DNA of 64,000 nucleotides from positions 2,790,001 through 2,854,000 of the forward strand of contig NZ_CP065410.1 in assembly GCF_020544405.1 (NCBI RefSeq), in the 5' to 3' direction. Below are positions 7,783-16,241 of the stretch, piece by piece. The translations under genes and the position numbers were made by a program. Position 1 is the stretch's first letter. The number at the start of each line of letters is the position of its first letter. The notes under the pieces are model-generated. The model searched no databases. It worked only from the letters and a program-made list of their open reading frames with translations, and was not told the DNA's origin. This DNA is from Pseudomonas sp. IAC-BECa141. GTDB taxonomy: Bacteria; Pseudomonadota; Gammaproteobacteria; Pseudomonadales; Pseudomonadaceae.

Positions 7783-9065
7783 TGGCGGTCAATCGACGTA
7801 ATTTCGTGCTCGGGACTTTGGGTGTCGGCGCTTTGCTGGCGGGGGTTGGCGCATGGCTGCGGCCGGGGGATCGCGGCGGGCCTTACAGCGACTATTTCCG
7901 GGCGCTGAACAATGAACTCAAGAGCAAAGGCCCGATGCGCCCGGTGTTGCTGATTGATCTGGATCGCCTCGACCACAACATCGACGTGGTGATGCGCTCG
8001 GTCAATCGTGCGGGCAAGCAGTTGAGGCTGGTGGAGAAATCCCTGCCGTCACCGGGCCTGCTCAGCTACATCGGCCAACGGGCAGGGACGCAACGACTGA
8101 TGTCATTTCATCAGCCGTTTCTCAATCATGATGCGGTGATGTTTCCGCATTCGGACATCCTGCTCGGCAAGCCGCTACCGGTGCGTTCGGCGGAGATTTT
8201 CTACCAGACCCACAAAGGCCCGTTCGACCCGGCGAAACAACTGCAATGGCTGATCGACAACCCCGAACGCTTGCAGCAATACCTCGCGCTGGCCCAGGGC
8301 TTGGGCACTCGCATGCGGATCAACATCGAACTGGACGTCGGCCTGCACCGGGGCGGCGTCAGCAATCTGAACGTGCTCGGGCAAATGCTCGCGCTGATCG
8401 CCGCCAACCCGCAGCATCTGGAATTCGCCGGGTTCATGGGCTACGACCCGTTCGTGGGTATGGGTGTGCCGGGGATTCTCGGTTCGCCCGAGGAACTGTT
8501 CGCCAGGGTGATGGTGATTTATCAGCGCTGCGTCGACTTTACCCGGCAGCAATACCCGGCGCTGTGGCAAGACGGCTTGTGCCTGAATACTGCCGGCAGC
8601 CCGAGTTACCGCATGCATGAAAACGAGCACCTGAGCACTGAGGTATCGGTGGGCACGGCGATGCTCAAGCCGACTCATTACGACTTGCCTTCTCTGGTTG
8701 AACACGAACCCGCCGCGTACATCGCCACGCCGGTGTTGAAAAGCACCGGAGCAGTAAACATCCCGGCGCTGGATGACAAGTCGAAACTGTTTTCGTGGTG
8801 GGACACCAACCAGCGCCAGACTTTCTTCATCTACGGCGGTAACTGGATGGCCGAGTTCGAATCGCCGCCGGGGCTTCAAAGCAATGGCGTTTACGGCCGT
8901 AGCTCGAATCAGGAGATGGTCAATGGTTCGAATGCCGTGGGGCTGACGATGGAGGATCAAGTCTTTCTGCGACCGACCCAGACCGAAGCCGTCCTCCTGC
9001 AATTCGGTGATTTGCTGGCGGTACGTGGCGGCAAGATCGTCGATACCTGGCCGGTTTATTCCTGA
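7782..9065 (+). CDS. Tat-type PLP-dependent enzyme, alanine racemase N-terminal/DSD1-like fold
   Basis: The 427-residue product opens with NRRNFVLGTLG and a hydrophobic stretch, a twin-arginine-type signal. The body has the alanine-racemase N-terminal barrel: VLLIDLDRLDHNID is followed by RLVEKSLPS, where the lysine at about residue 83 is the likely PLP-binding residue. A C-terminal D-serine dehydratase-like domain (about 300-420) is plausible. Members include D-threonine aldolase and D-serine dehydratase; the substrate is unknown. Export of a PLP enzyme is uncommon and fits the Tat route for folded, cofactor-loaded proteins. It is the last gene of the cytochrome-lactone oxidase trio. Confidence 0.8.
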   Translation: MAVNRRNFVLGTLGVGALLAGVGAWLRPGDRGGPYSDYFRALNNELKSKGPMRPVLLIDLDRLDHNIDVVMRSVNRAGKQLRLVEKSLPSPGLLSYIGQRAGTQRLMSFHQPFLNHDAVMFPHSDILLGKPLPVRSAEIFYQTHKGPFDPAKQLQWLIDNPERLQQYLALAQGLGTRMRINIELDVGLHRGGVSNLNVLGQMLALIAANPQHLEFAGFMGYDPFVGMGVPGILGSPEELFARVMVIYQRCVDFTRQQYPALWQDGLCLNTAGSPSYRMHENEHLSTEVSVGTAMLKPTHYDLPSLVEHEPAAYIATPVLKSTGAVNIPALDDKSKLFSWWDTNQRQTFFIYGGNWMAEFESPPGLQSNGVYGRSSNQEMVNGSNAVGLTMEDQVFLRPTQTEAVLLQFGDLLAVRGGKIVDTWPVYS

Positions 9066-9130
9066 CCAATAAAACAAGCTCACTCCCACAGGTATTTATG
9101 GTGCCTGATCGATCTCATTCGATTTCTGTA

Positions 9131-9148
9131 ATGAAGCTTTTATGACAA
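9131..9148 (-). promoter_or_regulatory. Weak Pho-box-like direct repeat
   Basis: Read on the minus strand, TTGTCAT and GCTTCAT are separated by AAAA, giving the 11-base period of a PhoB site. The second half matches poorly. It lies 104-121 bases before the PhdA-like gene, but its orientation points away from that gene. It is recorded because the related P. aeruginosa locus is described as phosphate-regulated. Confidence 0.2.
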
Positions 9149-9251
9149 AAGTTCGGTAGCACATCGCCAGTCCGGTCATGCCTATGTAACGCGCTTGAGG
9201 GGCCCTTTGGGCGCTTTTCACAAGCCGAGGCGGGACGCCGGGAGTGAGGCA

Positions 9252-9878
9252 ATGGGGACTATGGAACGCTACTCGAAAGTGGGCATGCAGGAACTCGATC
9301 AACGCCTGTCGAAGATCGTCGAAGCCGCGCGCAAGAAGCCGGTTTCGGTGTATCGCTACGGTGCGCCGTGGGTCTGGATCGTGTCGCAGGATGACTGGCA
9401 GGGCGCCTTGAAAGAGGTCTCCAGTTATATTCCGCCGGGTCATTCGCTGGTGCTGCTGCGCCCGCAGATCGACGACCTGCTCGATGCCCATCGCGACCTC
9501 CTGCACGACCTCGATGCCCAACCCGGCATGCTGATCGCCCCGCAGACGGTCATGCATATCCTGCTGCTGCAACTGCTGTATTCGGTGCCCAGCGAGCAGC
9601 AGCTCTATGAACAGCTCAATTACAACCTGCTGTTCCGCTGGTTTGTCGGCCTCGGCCTGAACCAGAAAGTCTGGAGCTTCAACGTCCTCAGTCGCGACAT
9701 CGCCACGCTGCTCAACGAGCCGCGTGCGGTGCAGCTCATCCAGAAAATCATCGGTGAAGTGTTCTGCGGCGCGCTGCTGCAAATGCCCGAGTTCTCGCTG
9801 AACTTCGCGCTGCTGCACACCTGGCTGGGCAAACACACCGGGCCCCGCACGTCAGCAATTAACAACGCCAGTAATTGA
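9252..9878 (+). CDS. PhdA-like protein: Phd/YefM-like N-terminus joined to an IS5-type transposase N-domain
   Basis: The 208-residue product has two parts. Residues about 1-50 (MERYSKVGMQELDQRLSKIV, then KPVSVYRYGAPWVWIVSQDDW) resemble the Phd/YefM antitoxin DNA-binding fold. Residues about 110-190 (LYEQLNYNLLFRWFVGLGL and a following VLSRD segment) match the helical N-terminal domain of IS5-family transposases (DUF772). No catalytic transposase domain and no toxin gene are present. From memory P. aeruginosa PA0691 (PhdA) is of this kind and also lies just upstream of a tpsB. A likely role is DNA binding or regulation of the export genes that follow (inference). ATG 9252 has GGAG 7 bases upstream; 9261 is an alternative. 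Confidence 0.75.
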   Translation: MGTMERYSKVGMQELDQRLSKIVEAARKKPVSVYRYGAPWVWIVSQDDWQGALKEVSSYIPPGHSLVLLRPQIDDLLDAHRDLLHDLDAQPGMLIAPQTVMHILLLQLLYSVPSEQQLYEQLNYNLLFRWFVGLGLNQKVWSFNVLSRDIATLLNEPRAVQLIQKIIGEVFCGALLQMPEFSLNFALLHTWLGKHTGPRTSAINNASN

Positions 9879-9933
9879 CGCACACGCAAGGCGCATGAGC
9901 GCCAACAGGTCATCGCGAATTTCAGGGGGTAGT

Positions 9934-11529
9934 GTGGAGCAGATTTTCACGTCACGGCTGGCGCTGTGGGGCTGGCTGCTGGTGACGGCCGGCGTGCAGC
10001 CGGCGTTCGCTGATGAGGCCGCAAACGCAGGTGCGCAACGTCTGGTGGACGTCAACGAATACTTCGTGCGCGGCAACACCGTGCTCGATGCCCGGGCCAT
10101 CGAAGAAGCGGTGTACCCGTTCCTCGGCCCGCAAAAAGCCTTGAGCGAAATCGAAGGCGCGCGGGACGCCTTGCAGAAGGTCTATCAGGAACGCGGCTAT
10201 CAATCGGTGTTCGTCGAACTGCCGGAGCAAGCCGTGGCCGACGGCATCGTGTATCTGCAAGTCAGCGAAACCAAGGTCGGCCGGGTGCGTGTGGTCGGCG
10301 CCAAACACTATTCGCCGCTGGACATCCGCGACAACGTCCCGGCCCTGAAGGAAGGCGAGGTGCCGGACTTCGCCAAGGTCCAGGGCGAACTGGCGCAACT
10401 CAACAAAACCCCGGGCCGGCAGGTAATGCCGCTGGTGCGCGAAGGGCAGCGCCCCGGCACCATGGACGTGGATTTGCAGGTCGAAGACCAGAACCCGTGG
10501 ACCGCCAGCGTCGGCCTGAACAACGACTACAGCGCCGACACCGAAAAGCTGCGTACTGTCACCAGTCTCGGCTACAACAATCTTTGGCAGTTGGGGCACA
10601 GCGTCAACCTGACGTTCTTCACCGCGCCCCAGGAAACCGACAATGCCAAGGTCTGGTCGGGCTCCTACACCGCGCCGCTGACCGAGCGCTGGAGCGTGCA
10701 GTTCTCCGGCTACCAGTCCGACAGCAACGTCGCCACCCTCGGCGGCAGCAACGTGCTCGGCAAGGGCCATTCCTACGGGTTAGCGGCGATCTACACGATC
10801 CCGTCCAGCGGCAACTGGTCGAACTCGCTGTCGGCCGGCATCGACTTCAAGGACTTCGACGAGCGCCTGATCCTGTCCGGCGAAAGCGATAAGGTGCCGC
10901 TCAAATACGCGCCGTTCACCTTCGCCTACAACGGCTATCGCTACAGCGAAAAGAGCCAGCTCGGCCTCGGCCTGAGCCTGGTCGCGGCCACTCGAAGCTT
11001 CTTCGGTTACGGCAGCTCCGACGAAGACTTCGACTACAAACGCTACCGCGCCAACCCGAGTTTCGCCGTGCTCAAGGGCGATACCAACTTCACCTGGACC
11101 TTCGACAGCGACTGGCAGAGCGCAAGCAAAGCCGCGTTCCAACTGGCGTCGGGGCCACTGGTTTCCAACGAACAATTCTCCGCCGGCGGCGCGACTTCGG
11201 TGCGCGGCTATCTGGCCGCTGAACGTACCGCCGATGACGGCTTTCTGCTGAGCGAAGAACTGCGCACACCGTCGCTGGCCAAGTACGTCGGCGGCTGGAT
11301 GCAGGACTGGCGCTTCTACGCCTTCGCCGAGGGCGCGCAACTCTACCTGCGCGACGAACTGCCGGACCAGGATGCCAATTACGCCCTGGCCAGTGTCGGC
11401 CTCGGCACCCGCGCCAGCCTCAGCAAGTGGCTGTCCGGCAGCCTCGACTGGGGCTACCCGCTACTCGAAGGGCCGAACACCTCGAAACAGGAATCGCGCC
11501 TGCACTTCAACCTTCAGGCCACTTTCTAA
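9934..11529 (+). CDS. Two-partner secretion outer-membrane transporter (TpsB; FhaC/ShlB/HecB family)
   Basis: This is an outer-membrane protein of about 531 residues. It has a signal peptide ending near PAFADEA, an N-terminal plug/POTRA region (about residues 45-200; VDVNEYFVRGNTVLDARAI opens the first POTRA), and a 16-strand barrel whose conserved TSVRGYLAAE motif lies near residue 420. The protein ends in an aromatic residue (QATF). TpsB proteins export one large TpsA exoprotein through the outer membrane; no TpsA gene lies nearby. The GTG at 9934 follows AGGGGG; an ATG at 9895 is the alternative start. It is the first of a tight operon with exbB, exbD and tonB homologues. From memory it corresponds to PdtB of P. 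aeruginosa. Confidence 0.88.
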   Translation: MEQIFTSRLALWGWLLVTAGVQPAFADEAANAGAQRLVDVNEYFVRGNTVLDARAIEEAVYPFLGPQKALSEIEGARDALQKVYQERGYQSVFVELPEQAVADGIVYLQVSETKVGRVRVVGAKHYSPLDIRDNVPALKEGEVPDFAKVQGELAQLNKTPGRQVMPLVREGQRPGTMDVDLQVEDQNPWTASVGLNNDYSADTEKLRTVTSLGYNNLWQLGHSVNLTFFTAPQETDNAKVWSGSYTAPLTERWSVQFSGYQSDSNVATLGGSNVLGKGHSYGLAAIYTIPSSGNWSNSLSAGIDFKDFDERLILSGESDKVPLKYAPFTFAYNGYRYSEKSQLGLGLSLVAATRSFFGYGSSDEDFDYKRYRANPSFAVLKGDTNFTWTFDSDWQSASKAAFQLASGPLVSNEQFSAGGATSVRGYLAAERTADDGFLLSEELRTPSLAKYVGGWMQDWRFYAFAEGAQLYLRDELPDQDANYALASVGLGTRASLSKWLSGSLDWGYPLLEGPNTSKQESRLHFNLQATF

Positions 11530-11543
11530 CAAGGAGCACCTCC

Positions 11544-13343
11544 ATGCAGCGCCTTTTCCTTTCGTTGTTGATCTGCCTGGGCTTTGTGCTCCCGGCCACG
11601 GCTCAGGCCTGGTGGCAGGACGACTGGCACTACCGCAAACAGATCGCCGTCGACACCACGCCGCAAGGCGCCGCGATCAATCAAACCCTTGGCCGCACCG
11701 CGCTGCTGGTGCGCCTGCACACCGGCAACTTCACGTTTGACGGCGTGAAAGAGGACGGCTCGGACCTGCGTTTCGTCGCCGCCGATGACAAGACTGTGCT
11801 CAACCACCAGATCGAAAGCTTCGACGCGCTGATGGGCATGGCGCTGATCTGGGTCGACGTGCCGAATGTCGAGGGCGGTCAGCGTCAGGACATCTGGATG
11901 TACTACGGCAACCAGAAAGCCCCGGCCACCGGCAACGGCCAACTCACGTTCGATCCGAATTACACCGCGCTCTATCACTTTGAGGGCGCCACCGGTACCC
12001 CGGCGAAAGACACCACCGCCTACGGCAACACCGCGCAGAGCGCCACTGGCAGCGCGATTGACGGTGTAGTAGGGCGGGCCTTGCAGTTCAGCGGCCAGCC
12101 GTTGCTGTTGCCGGCCAGTCCGTCGCTGCAGCACAACGCCGGCAGCGCGTTCACCTTCAGTGCCTGGTTGCGACTGGATCAGGCTAACGGCGAGCAACTG
12201 ATTCTGGCCCGTCGCGAAGGCGCCCACAGCCTGCTGGTCGGTGTGAATCAGGGCGTACCGTTCGTGGAAATCGACGGCCAGCGCGCCGTCGCCACGCAAC
12301 CGTTGAATCCGGGCCAATGGCAGCACGTCGCACTGACCGCCGAAGGCGCGAAAGTGACGCTGTACATCAACGGTCGCGAAGGTGCGACGCTGGCTCAAGC
12401 GATGCCGGCGTTCAACTCGGTCATGGCCATCGGCGCTGAACTGCATGAAGGTCCTTTCCAGCCGTTCGTGGGTGCCATCGATGAGCTGCGTCTGTCGAAA
12501 GTCGCCCGTCCGGCGCCGCTGTTGCTGGCTGACGCCACTTCCCAGGGCGCCGAGTCGAAACTGGTGGCTTACGGCGTCGATGAAGAACAGTCCGGCTTCG
12601 GCTTTGGCAGCCTCGGTTTCCTGCTCAACGCCGTGCCGGTCGATGCCTGGGTGATCATCGCGGTGCTGGTGCTGATGATGTTCCAGTCGTGGATCATCAT
12701 GCTGCGCAAGAACCGCACCCTCAGCCGCGTCACCGCCGCCAACGAAGACTTCCGCGTGCAATTCGCCAAGGTCGGCACTCGCCTGGAAATGTTCGCCGAC
12801 GACACCCAGCTCGCCCAGCGCTTGCAACATTCGCCGCTGTGGCGCCTGTATCAGGTGGCGGTGAAAGAGATCCGCACCCGCCGCGAGCAGGGCGCCGATA
12901 CCTCGTCGGTTTCGGCGGCGACCATCGAAGCGATCCGCTGCTCCATGGACGGCGTGCGCACCCGGGAAAACCAGCAACTGAGTTCGAAACTCTCGACCCT
13001 GTCCAACGCCATCGCCGGCGGCCCGTACATCGGCCTGCTCGGCACCGTGCTGGGGATCATGGTGGTGTTCCTCGGCACGGCCATGGCCGGTGACGTAAAC
13101 ATCAACGCCATCGCGCCAGGCATGGCGGCAGCATTGCTCGCTACCGCCATGGGCCTGTTCGTCGCGATCCCGGCGCTGTTTGGCTACAACCGCCTGATCA
13201 CTCGCAACAAGGAAGTCAGCGCCGACATGCGTGTGTTTGTCGACGAGTTCATCACCCGTCTGGCGGAGATGCACGGCGAAGGCCAGTCCAGTGAGGCGGC
13301 GCATCAGCGCGGTCATCACGCCAATCACTCCGTACCGGCCTGA
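11544..13343 (+). CDS. ExbB-type proton channel with periplasmic DUF2341 and LamG-like domains
   Basis: The 599-residue product is much longer than a usual ExbB (about 240). A signal peptide (residues 1-23) is followed by a DUF2341 region beginning WWQDDWHYRKQI, then a concanavalin/LamG-like sandwich (about 165-310; YHFEGATGTPAKDTTAYGN, then SAFTFSAWLRLD). A membrane helix lies near 365-388, and a MotA/TolQ/ExbB domain runs from about 430 to 580 with helices near 492-515 and 525-547 (GLLGTVLGIMVVFLGTAMAG). The C-terminal part should form the proton-driven motor with ExbD, while the large N-terminal part faces the periplasm and could bind a glycan or the secretion partner (inference). AAGGAG precedes the ATG. 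Confidence 0.87.
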   Translation: MQRLFLSLLICLGFVLPATAQAWWQDDWHYRKQIAVDTTPQGAAINQTLGRTALLVRLHTGNFTFDGVKEDGSDLRFVAADDKTVLNHQIESFDALMGMALIWVDVPNVEGGQRQDIWMYYGNQKAPATGNGQLTFDPNYTALYHFEGATGTPAKDTTAYGNTAQSATGSAIDGVVGRALQFSGQPLLLPASPSLQHNAGSAFTFSAWLRLDQANGEQLILARREGAHSLLVGVNQGVPFVEIDGQRAVATQPLNPGQWQHVALTAEGAKVTLYINGREGATLAQAMPAFNSVMAIGAELHEGPFQPFVGAIDELRLSKVARPAPLLLADATSQGAESKLVAYGVDEEQSGFGFGSLGFLLNAVPVDAWVIIAVLVLMMFQSWIIMLRKNRTLSRVTAANEDFRVQFAKVGTRLEMFADDTQLAQRLQHSPLWRLYQVAVKEIRTRREQGADTSSVSAATIEAIRCSMDGVRTRENQQLSSKLSTLSNAIAGGPYIGLLGTVLGIMVVFLGTAMAGDVNINAIAPGMAAALLATAMGLFVAIPALFGYNRLITRNKEVSADMRVFVDEFITRLAEMHGEGQSSEAAHQRGHHANHSVPA

Positions 13344-13354
13344 GGAGCACTGAC

Positions 13355-13780
13355 ATGGCGTCCGTAAATGCCTCCCACGACGATGACGAAGATGCAGCGG
13401 TGGACAGCATCAACATCACGCCACTGGTGGACGTGCTGATGGTGGTGCTGGTGATGTTCATCCTCACCGCCACCGCGCAGGTCTCCGGGATCCAGATCAA
13501 CCTGCCCAAGGCCAGCGCCGCCGTGTCGCTGTCCGAGGCCAAGACCAAGGCGATTTCGGTCAACGACGGCGGCCAGGTGTTCCTCGACGCCTACCCGGTG
13601 ACGCTGCCGGAGCTGGAAGAGCGCCTGCGCATCGAGAAGGCGCAGAACCCGGACTTCCCGGTGATCGTGCGCGGCGATGCCACGGTGCAATACCAAAAGG
13701 TCATCGAAGTGCTGGATCTGTTGCGCCGGCTCGAACTGTCCCAGGTCGGTCTCGTTACCGGCAAACCGACGCAGGGCTGA
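13355..13780 (+). CDS. exbD: ExbD/TolR family motor protein
   Basis: The 141-residue product has one N-terminal membrane helix (about 20-42) in which SINITPLVDVLMVVLVMFIL carries the conserved aspartate used for proton transfer, and a periplasmic ExbD domain. It lies 11 bases after exbB and ends 3 bases before the TonB gene. With ExbB and TonB it should energise an outer-membrane process with the proton motive force. Confidence 0.92.
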   Translation: MASVNASHDDDEDAAVDSINITPLVDVLMVVLVMFILTATAQVSGIQINLPKASAAVSLSEAKTKAISVNDGGQVFLDAYPVTLPELEERLRIEKAQNPDFPVIVRGDATVQYQKVIEVLDLLRRLELSQVGLVTGKPTQG

Positions 13781-13783
13781 GTG

Positions 13784-14488
13784 ATGACTGCACAACTGCC
13801 AATCGAGCCTCTACCGGTGAAGAAGTCGCCACTGCGCTACGTGAAGTGGGGCGCCGGGCTGATCCTCGGTGCGCTCGCCGCGTGGTTCCTGTGGCAGTGG
13901 GCCAACGACATGAGCGGTATCCGTCGGGAAGCGCCGAAGGTGCCGACGATCATTCCCTTGCCGCCACCGCCACCTCCGCCGCCGGAAAAACCGCCGGAGC
14001 CGGAAACCCCGGTCGAGGAAAAAGTCGTCGAGCCCGAGCCAACGCCGGAGCCGCAAGAGGTCAAGCCTGAAGAGGAAGCACCGCCATCGCCGGCCGACGA
14101 CCTGGCCAACCCGATGCAGATCGACGGCGACGCCCAGAGCGGCAGCGACGCGTTCAACATCGGCGCGGGCAAGGGCGGCGGCATGGCCGGCGCCGGCGGT
14201 GGGCGACTGGGCAACGGCACCTACAGCCAGTTCCTAGCGTTCACCTTCCAGAAGCTGCTGCGCGAAAACCCCGACCTGCGCAACCTGGCGTTTTCGCTGC
14301 AGGCCGATGTGTGGCTGAGCAGTGTCGGCGAGATCACCCGGGTCGAGCTGATCAAGTCCAGCGGCAACCCCGAGATCGATACGCAAGTGCTCGCCGCGCT
14401 GCGCAACGCGCCCGCTTTAAGCGAACGGCCACCGGCCTCCATCACCTTGCCTGTGCGCATGTCCCTGCAAGGGCGGCGTCCGGGTTAA
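13784..14488 (+). CDS. TonB family energy transducer
   Basis: The 234-residue product has a membrane anchor at about residues 20-40 (WGAGLILGALAAWFLWQW), a long proline/glutamate-rich spacer (about 55-105) that could span the periplasm, and a C-terminal TonB domain (about 150-230; SSVGEITRVELIKSSGNPEI). GTG 13781 directly precedes ATG 13784; the ATG is used. Its place after tpsB-exbB-exbD implies that this TonB serves the TpsB, the following porin or another local receptor. That is unusual, because classical TpsB transporters are not TonB-dependent. Confidence 0.88.
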   Translation: MTAQLPIEPLPVKKSPLRYVKWGAGLILGALAAWFLWQWANDMSGIRREAPKVPTIIPLPPPPPPPPEKPPEPETPVEEKVVEPEPTPEPQEVKPEEEAPPSPADDLANPMQIDGDAQSGSDAFNIGAGKGGGMAGAGGGRLGNGTYSQFLAFTFQKLLRENPDLRNLAFSLQADVWLSSVGEITRVELIKSSGNPEIDTQVLAALRNAPALSERPPASITLPVRMSLQGRRPG

Positions 14489-14527
14489 CCGAATTCATAA
14501 AGCTGTATGAAAAGGAGTTGTGTGCAG

Positions 14528-16225
14528 ATGATTTCCAACGTGAATCGATTGTCCCTGGCGGTCGGCATGGTCATCGCGACCCTGGTCGGTCAGGCCGCGG
14601 CAGCGCCAGCGCCCTCGGAGAACGCCACGATCAATCTGATCCGCTTGCTGGTCGAGCAGGGCATTCTGAAACAGGACAAGGCCGACGCGCTGATCGCCCA
14701 GGCCCAGAACGAAGCGGCCCAGGCCAAACAGGCTGCGGCGTCCACCGCTGTGGCAGCCGGGCCGGTCGCGGCGCCGGGCGATGTGCGGGTGCAATACGTG
14801 CCGGCTGCGGTGCGCGACCAGATCCGTGATCAGGTCAAGGCCGAAGTCATGGCCACCGCCAAACAGGAAAACTGGGCCGCGCCCAACACTTTCCCGGACT
14901 GGGCGTCACGCATCAGCTTTGACGGTGACATTCGTCTGCGTGACGAATCGCGCTACTACTCGGGCAGCAACAGCAACGAAATCGTCGACTTTGCCAAGCT
15001 CAACAACAACGGCCCTTACGACGTGAATCCCAACAGCAGCACCGCGTTGCCGCCGTTGCTCAACACCCGCGAAGACCGCGAAAACCTGTTTCGCCTGCGC
15101 GCCCGGCTGGGCATGAAAGCGGAGATTTCACCGCAATGGACCGCCGGCATCCGCATCGGCACCGGCTCGGACAACAACCCGGTGTCGACCACCCAGAACC
15201 TCGGCGGTGGCTTCTCGAAAAAGGACATCTGGCTCGATCAGGGTTACCTGACCTGGAAGCCGTCGGATGAGCTGACCCTGACCGGTGGCCGCTTCGCCAA
15301 CCCGTTCCTGTCCACCGACATGCTGTATTCCAACGACCTGAACTTCGACGGCGTGGCGGCCATCTTCGACCACAAGCTCAACCGCGACTGGGGCGTGTTC
15401 GGCACCCTCGGCGCGTTCCCGGTGGACTACACCAACGACACCACCACCAGCAACGGCTTCGACAAGGAAGAAAGCGATAACAAATGGCTGTACGGCGCGC
15501 AAATCGGCGCCAAATGGGCGATCAACAGCAACAACCGCTTGAAAGGCGCGCTGGCCTACTACCGCTTCGACGACATCGAAGGCCAGCGCTCCAGTCCTTG
15601 CGAACCGTGGGCCGGCGCACCGGGCTGCGACAGCGACGGCACCCGCGCAGCGTTCATGCAAAAGGGCAACAGCGTGTTCCTGCTGCGTGACATCACGCCG
15701 AACCCGCTCAACCCGAGCACCACGCCGCAGCCGCAATTCGTGGGCCTGGCGTCCGAGTTCAACCTGCTGGACCTCAACGTGGTGTGGGACGCCGACCTGC
15801 CGGAAGACTTCAAACTGCGCGGCCAGGGCAACTACATCCACAATCTCGGCTACGACGAAGGCGACATGCGCAAGCGTTCGGCCGGGCAACTGGTCAACAA
15901 CCTCGGCAGCAACGGCAACATCGAAAGCGGCGCCAATGCGTGGATGGTCCAGTTCACCCTCGGCAACGCGCTGGAGCTGAAGAAGCAGGGCGACTGGAAC
16001 CTGTTCGCCGGCTACAAGTACATCCAGCCGGACGCCTTGCCGGACGGCTTCAACGACTCGTCGTTCCACCTGGGCGGCACCAACGCCAAGGGCTATATCC
16101 TCGGCGGCAACTACGGCCTGGCAAAGAACGTTTACGCCACCGGCCGCTGGATGAGCACCGAGGCGGTGTACGGTGCGCCGTTCGACATCGACGTCATGCA
16201 GCTTGAGATCAACACGCGCTTCTAA
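14528..16225 (+). CDS. Putative outer-membrane porin (Porin_5-like)
   Basis: The product is about 565 residues. A signal peptide ends near QAAAAPAP, and a short helical segment rich in lysine, glutamine and alanine (EQGILKQDKADALIAQAQN) is followed by a long beta-barrel region from about residue 130 with repeated aromatic-ended strands (FDGDIRLRDESRYY at its start) and a terminal INTRF. This layout is that of the putative porin family found near TonB-type systems. AAGGAG lies 10 bases before ATG 14528; a GTG at 14522 is possible. Ligand unknown. It is co-directional with the TonB genes after a 39-bp gap. Confidence 0.8.
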   Translation: MISNVNRLSLAVGMVIATLVGQAAAAPAPSENATINLIRLLVEQGILKQDKADALIAQAQNEAAQAKQAAASTAVAAGPVAAPGDVRVQYVPAAVRDQIRDQVKAEVMATAKQENWAAPNTFPDWASRISFDGDIRLRDESRYYSGSNSNEIVDFAKLNNNGPYDVNPNSSTALPPLLNTREDRENLFRLRARLGMKAEISPQWTAGIRIGTGSDNNPVSTTQNLGGGFSKKDIWLDQGYLTWKPSDELTLTGGRFANPFLSTDMLYSNDLNFDGVAAIFDHKLNRDWGVFGTLGAFPVDYTNDTTTSNGFDKEESDNKWLYGAQIGAKWAINSNNRLKGALAYYRFDDIEGQRSSPCEPWAGAPGCDSDGTRAAFMQKGNSVFLLRDITPNPLNPSTTPQPQFVGLASEFNLLDLNVVWDADLPEDFKLRGQGNYIHNLGYDEGDMRKRSAGQLVNNLGSNGNIESGANAWMVQFTLGNALELKKQGDWNLFAGYKYIQPDALPDGFNDSSFHLGGTNAKGYILGGNYGLAKNVYATGRWMSTEAVYGAPFDIDVMQLEINTRF

Positions 16226-16241
16226 GCGCCGGGAGAGGATT

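Noticed and set aside
9071-9096. A single REP-like half site (aagctcactcccacag) after the PLP enzyme gene
   Set aside because: Only one degenerate arm is present, without the inverted partner needed for a REPIN.
11544-13343. ExbB with extra domains as an artefact of a frameshift or misjoined genes
   Set aside because: One frame is continuous through the domains, with a single signal peptide, a good ribosome site at the start and normal codon use throughout.
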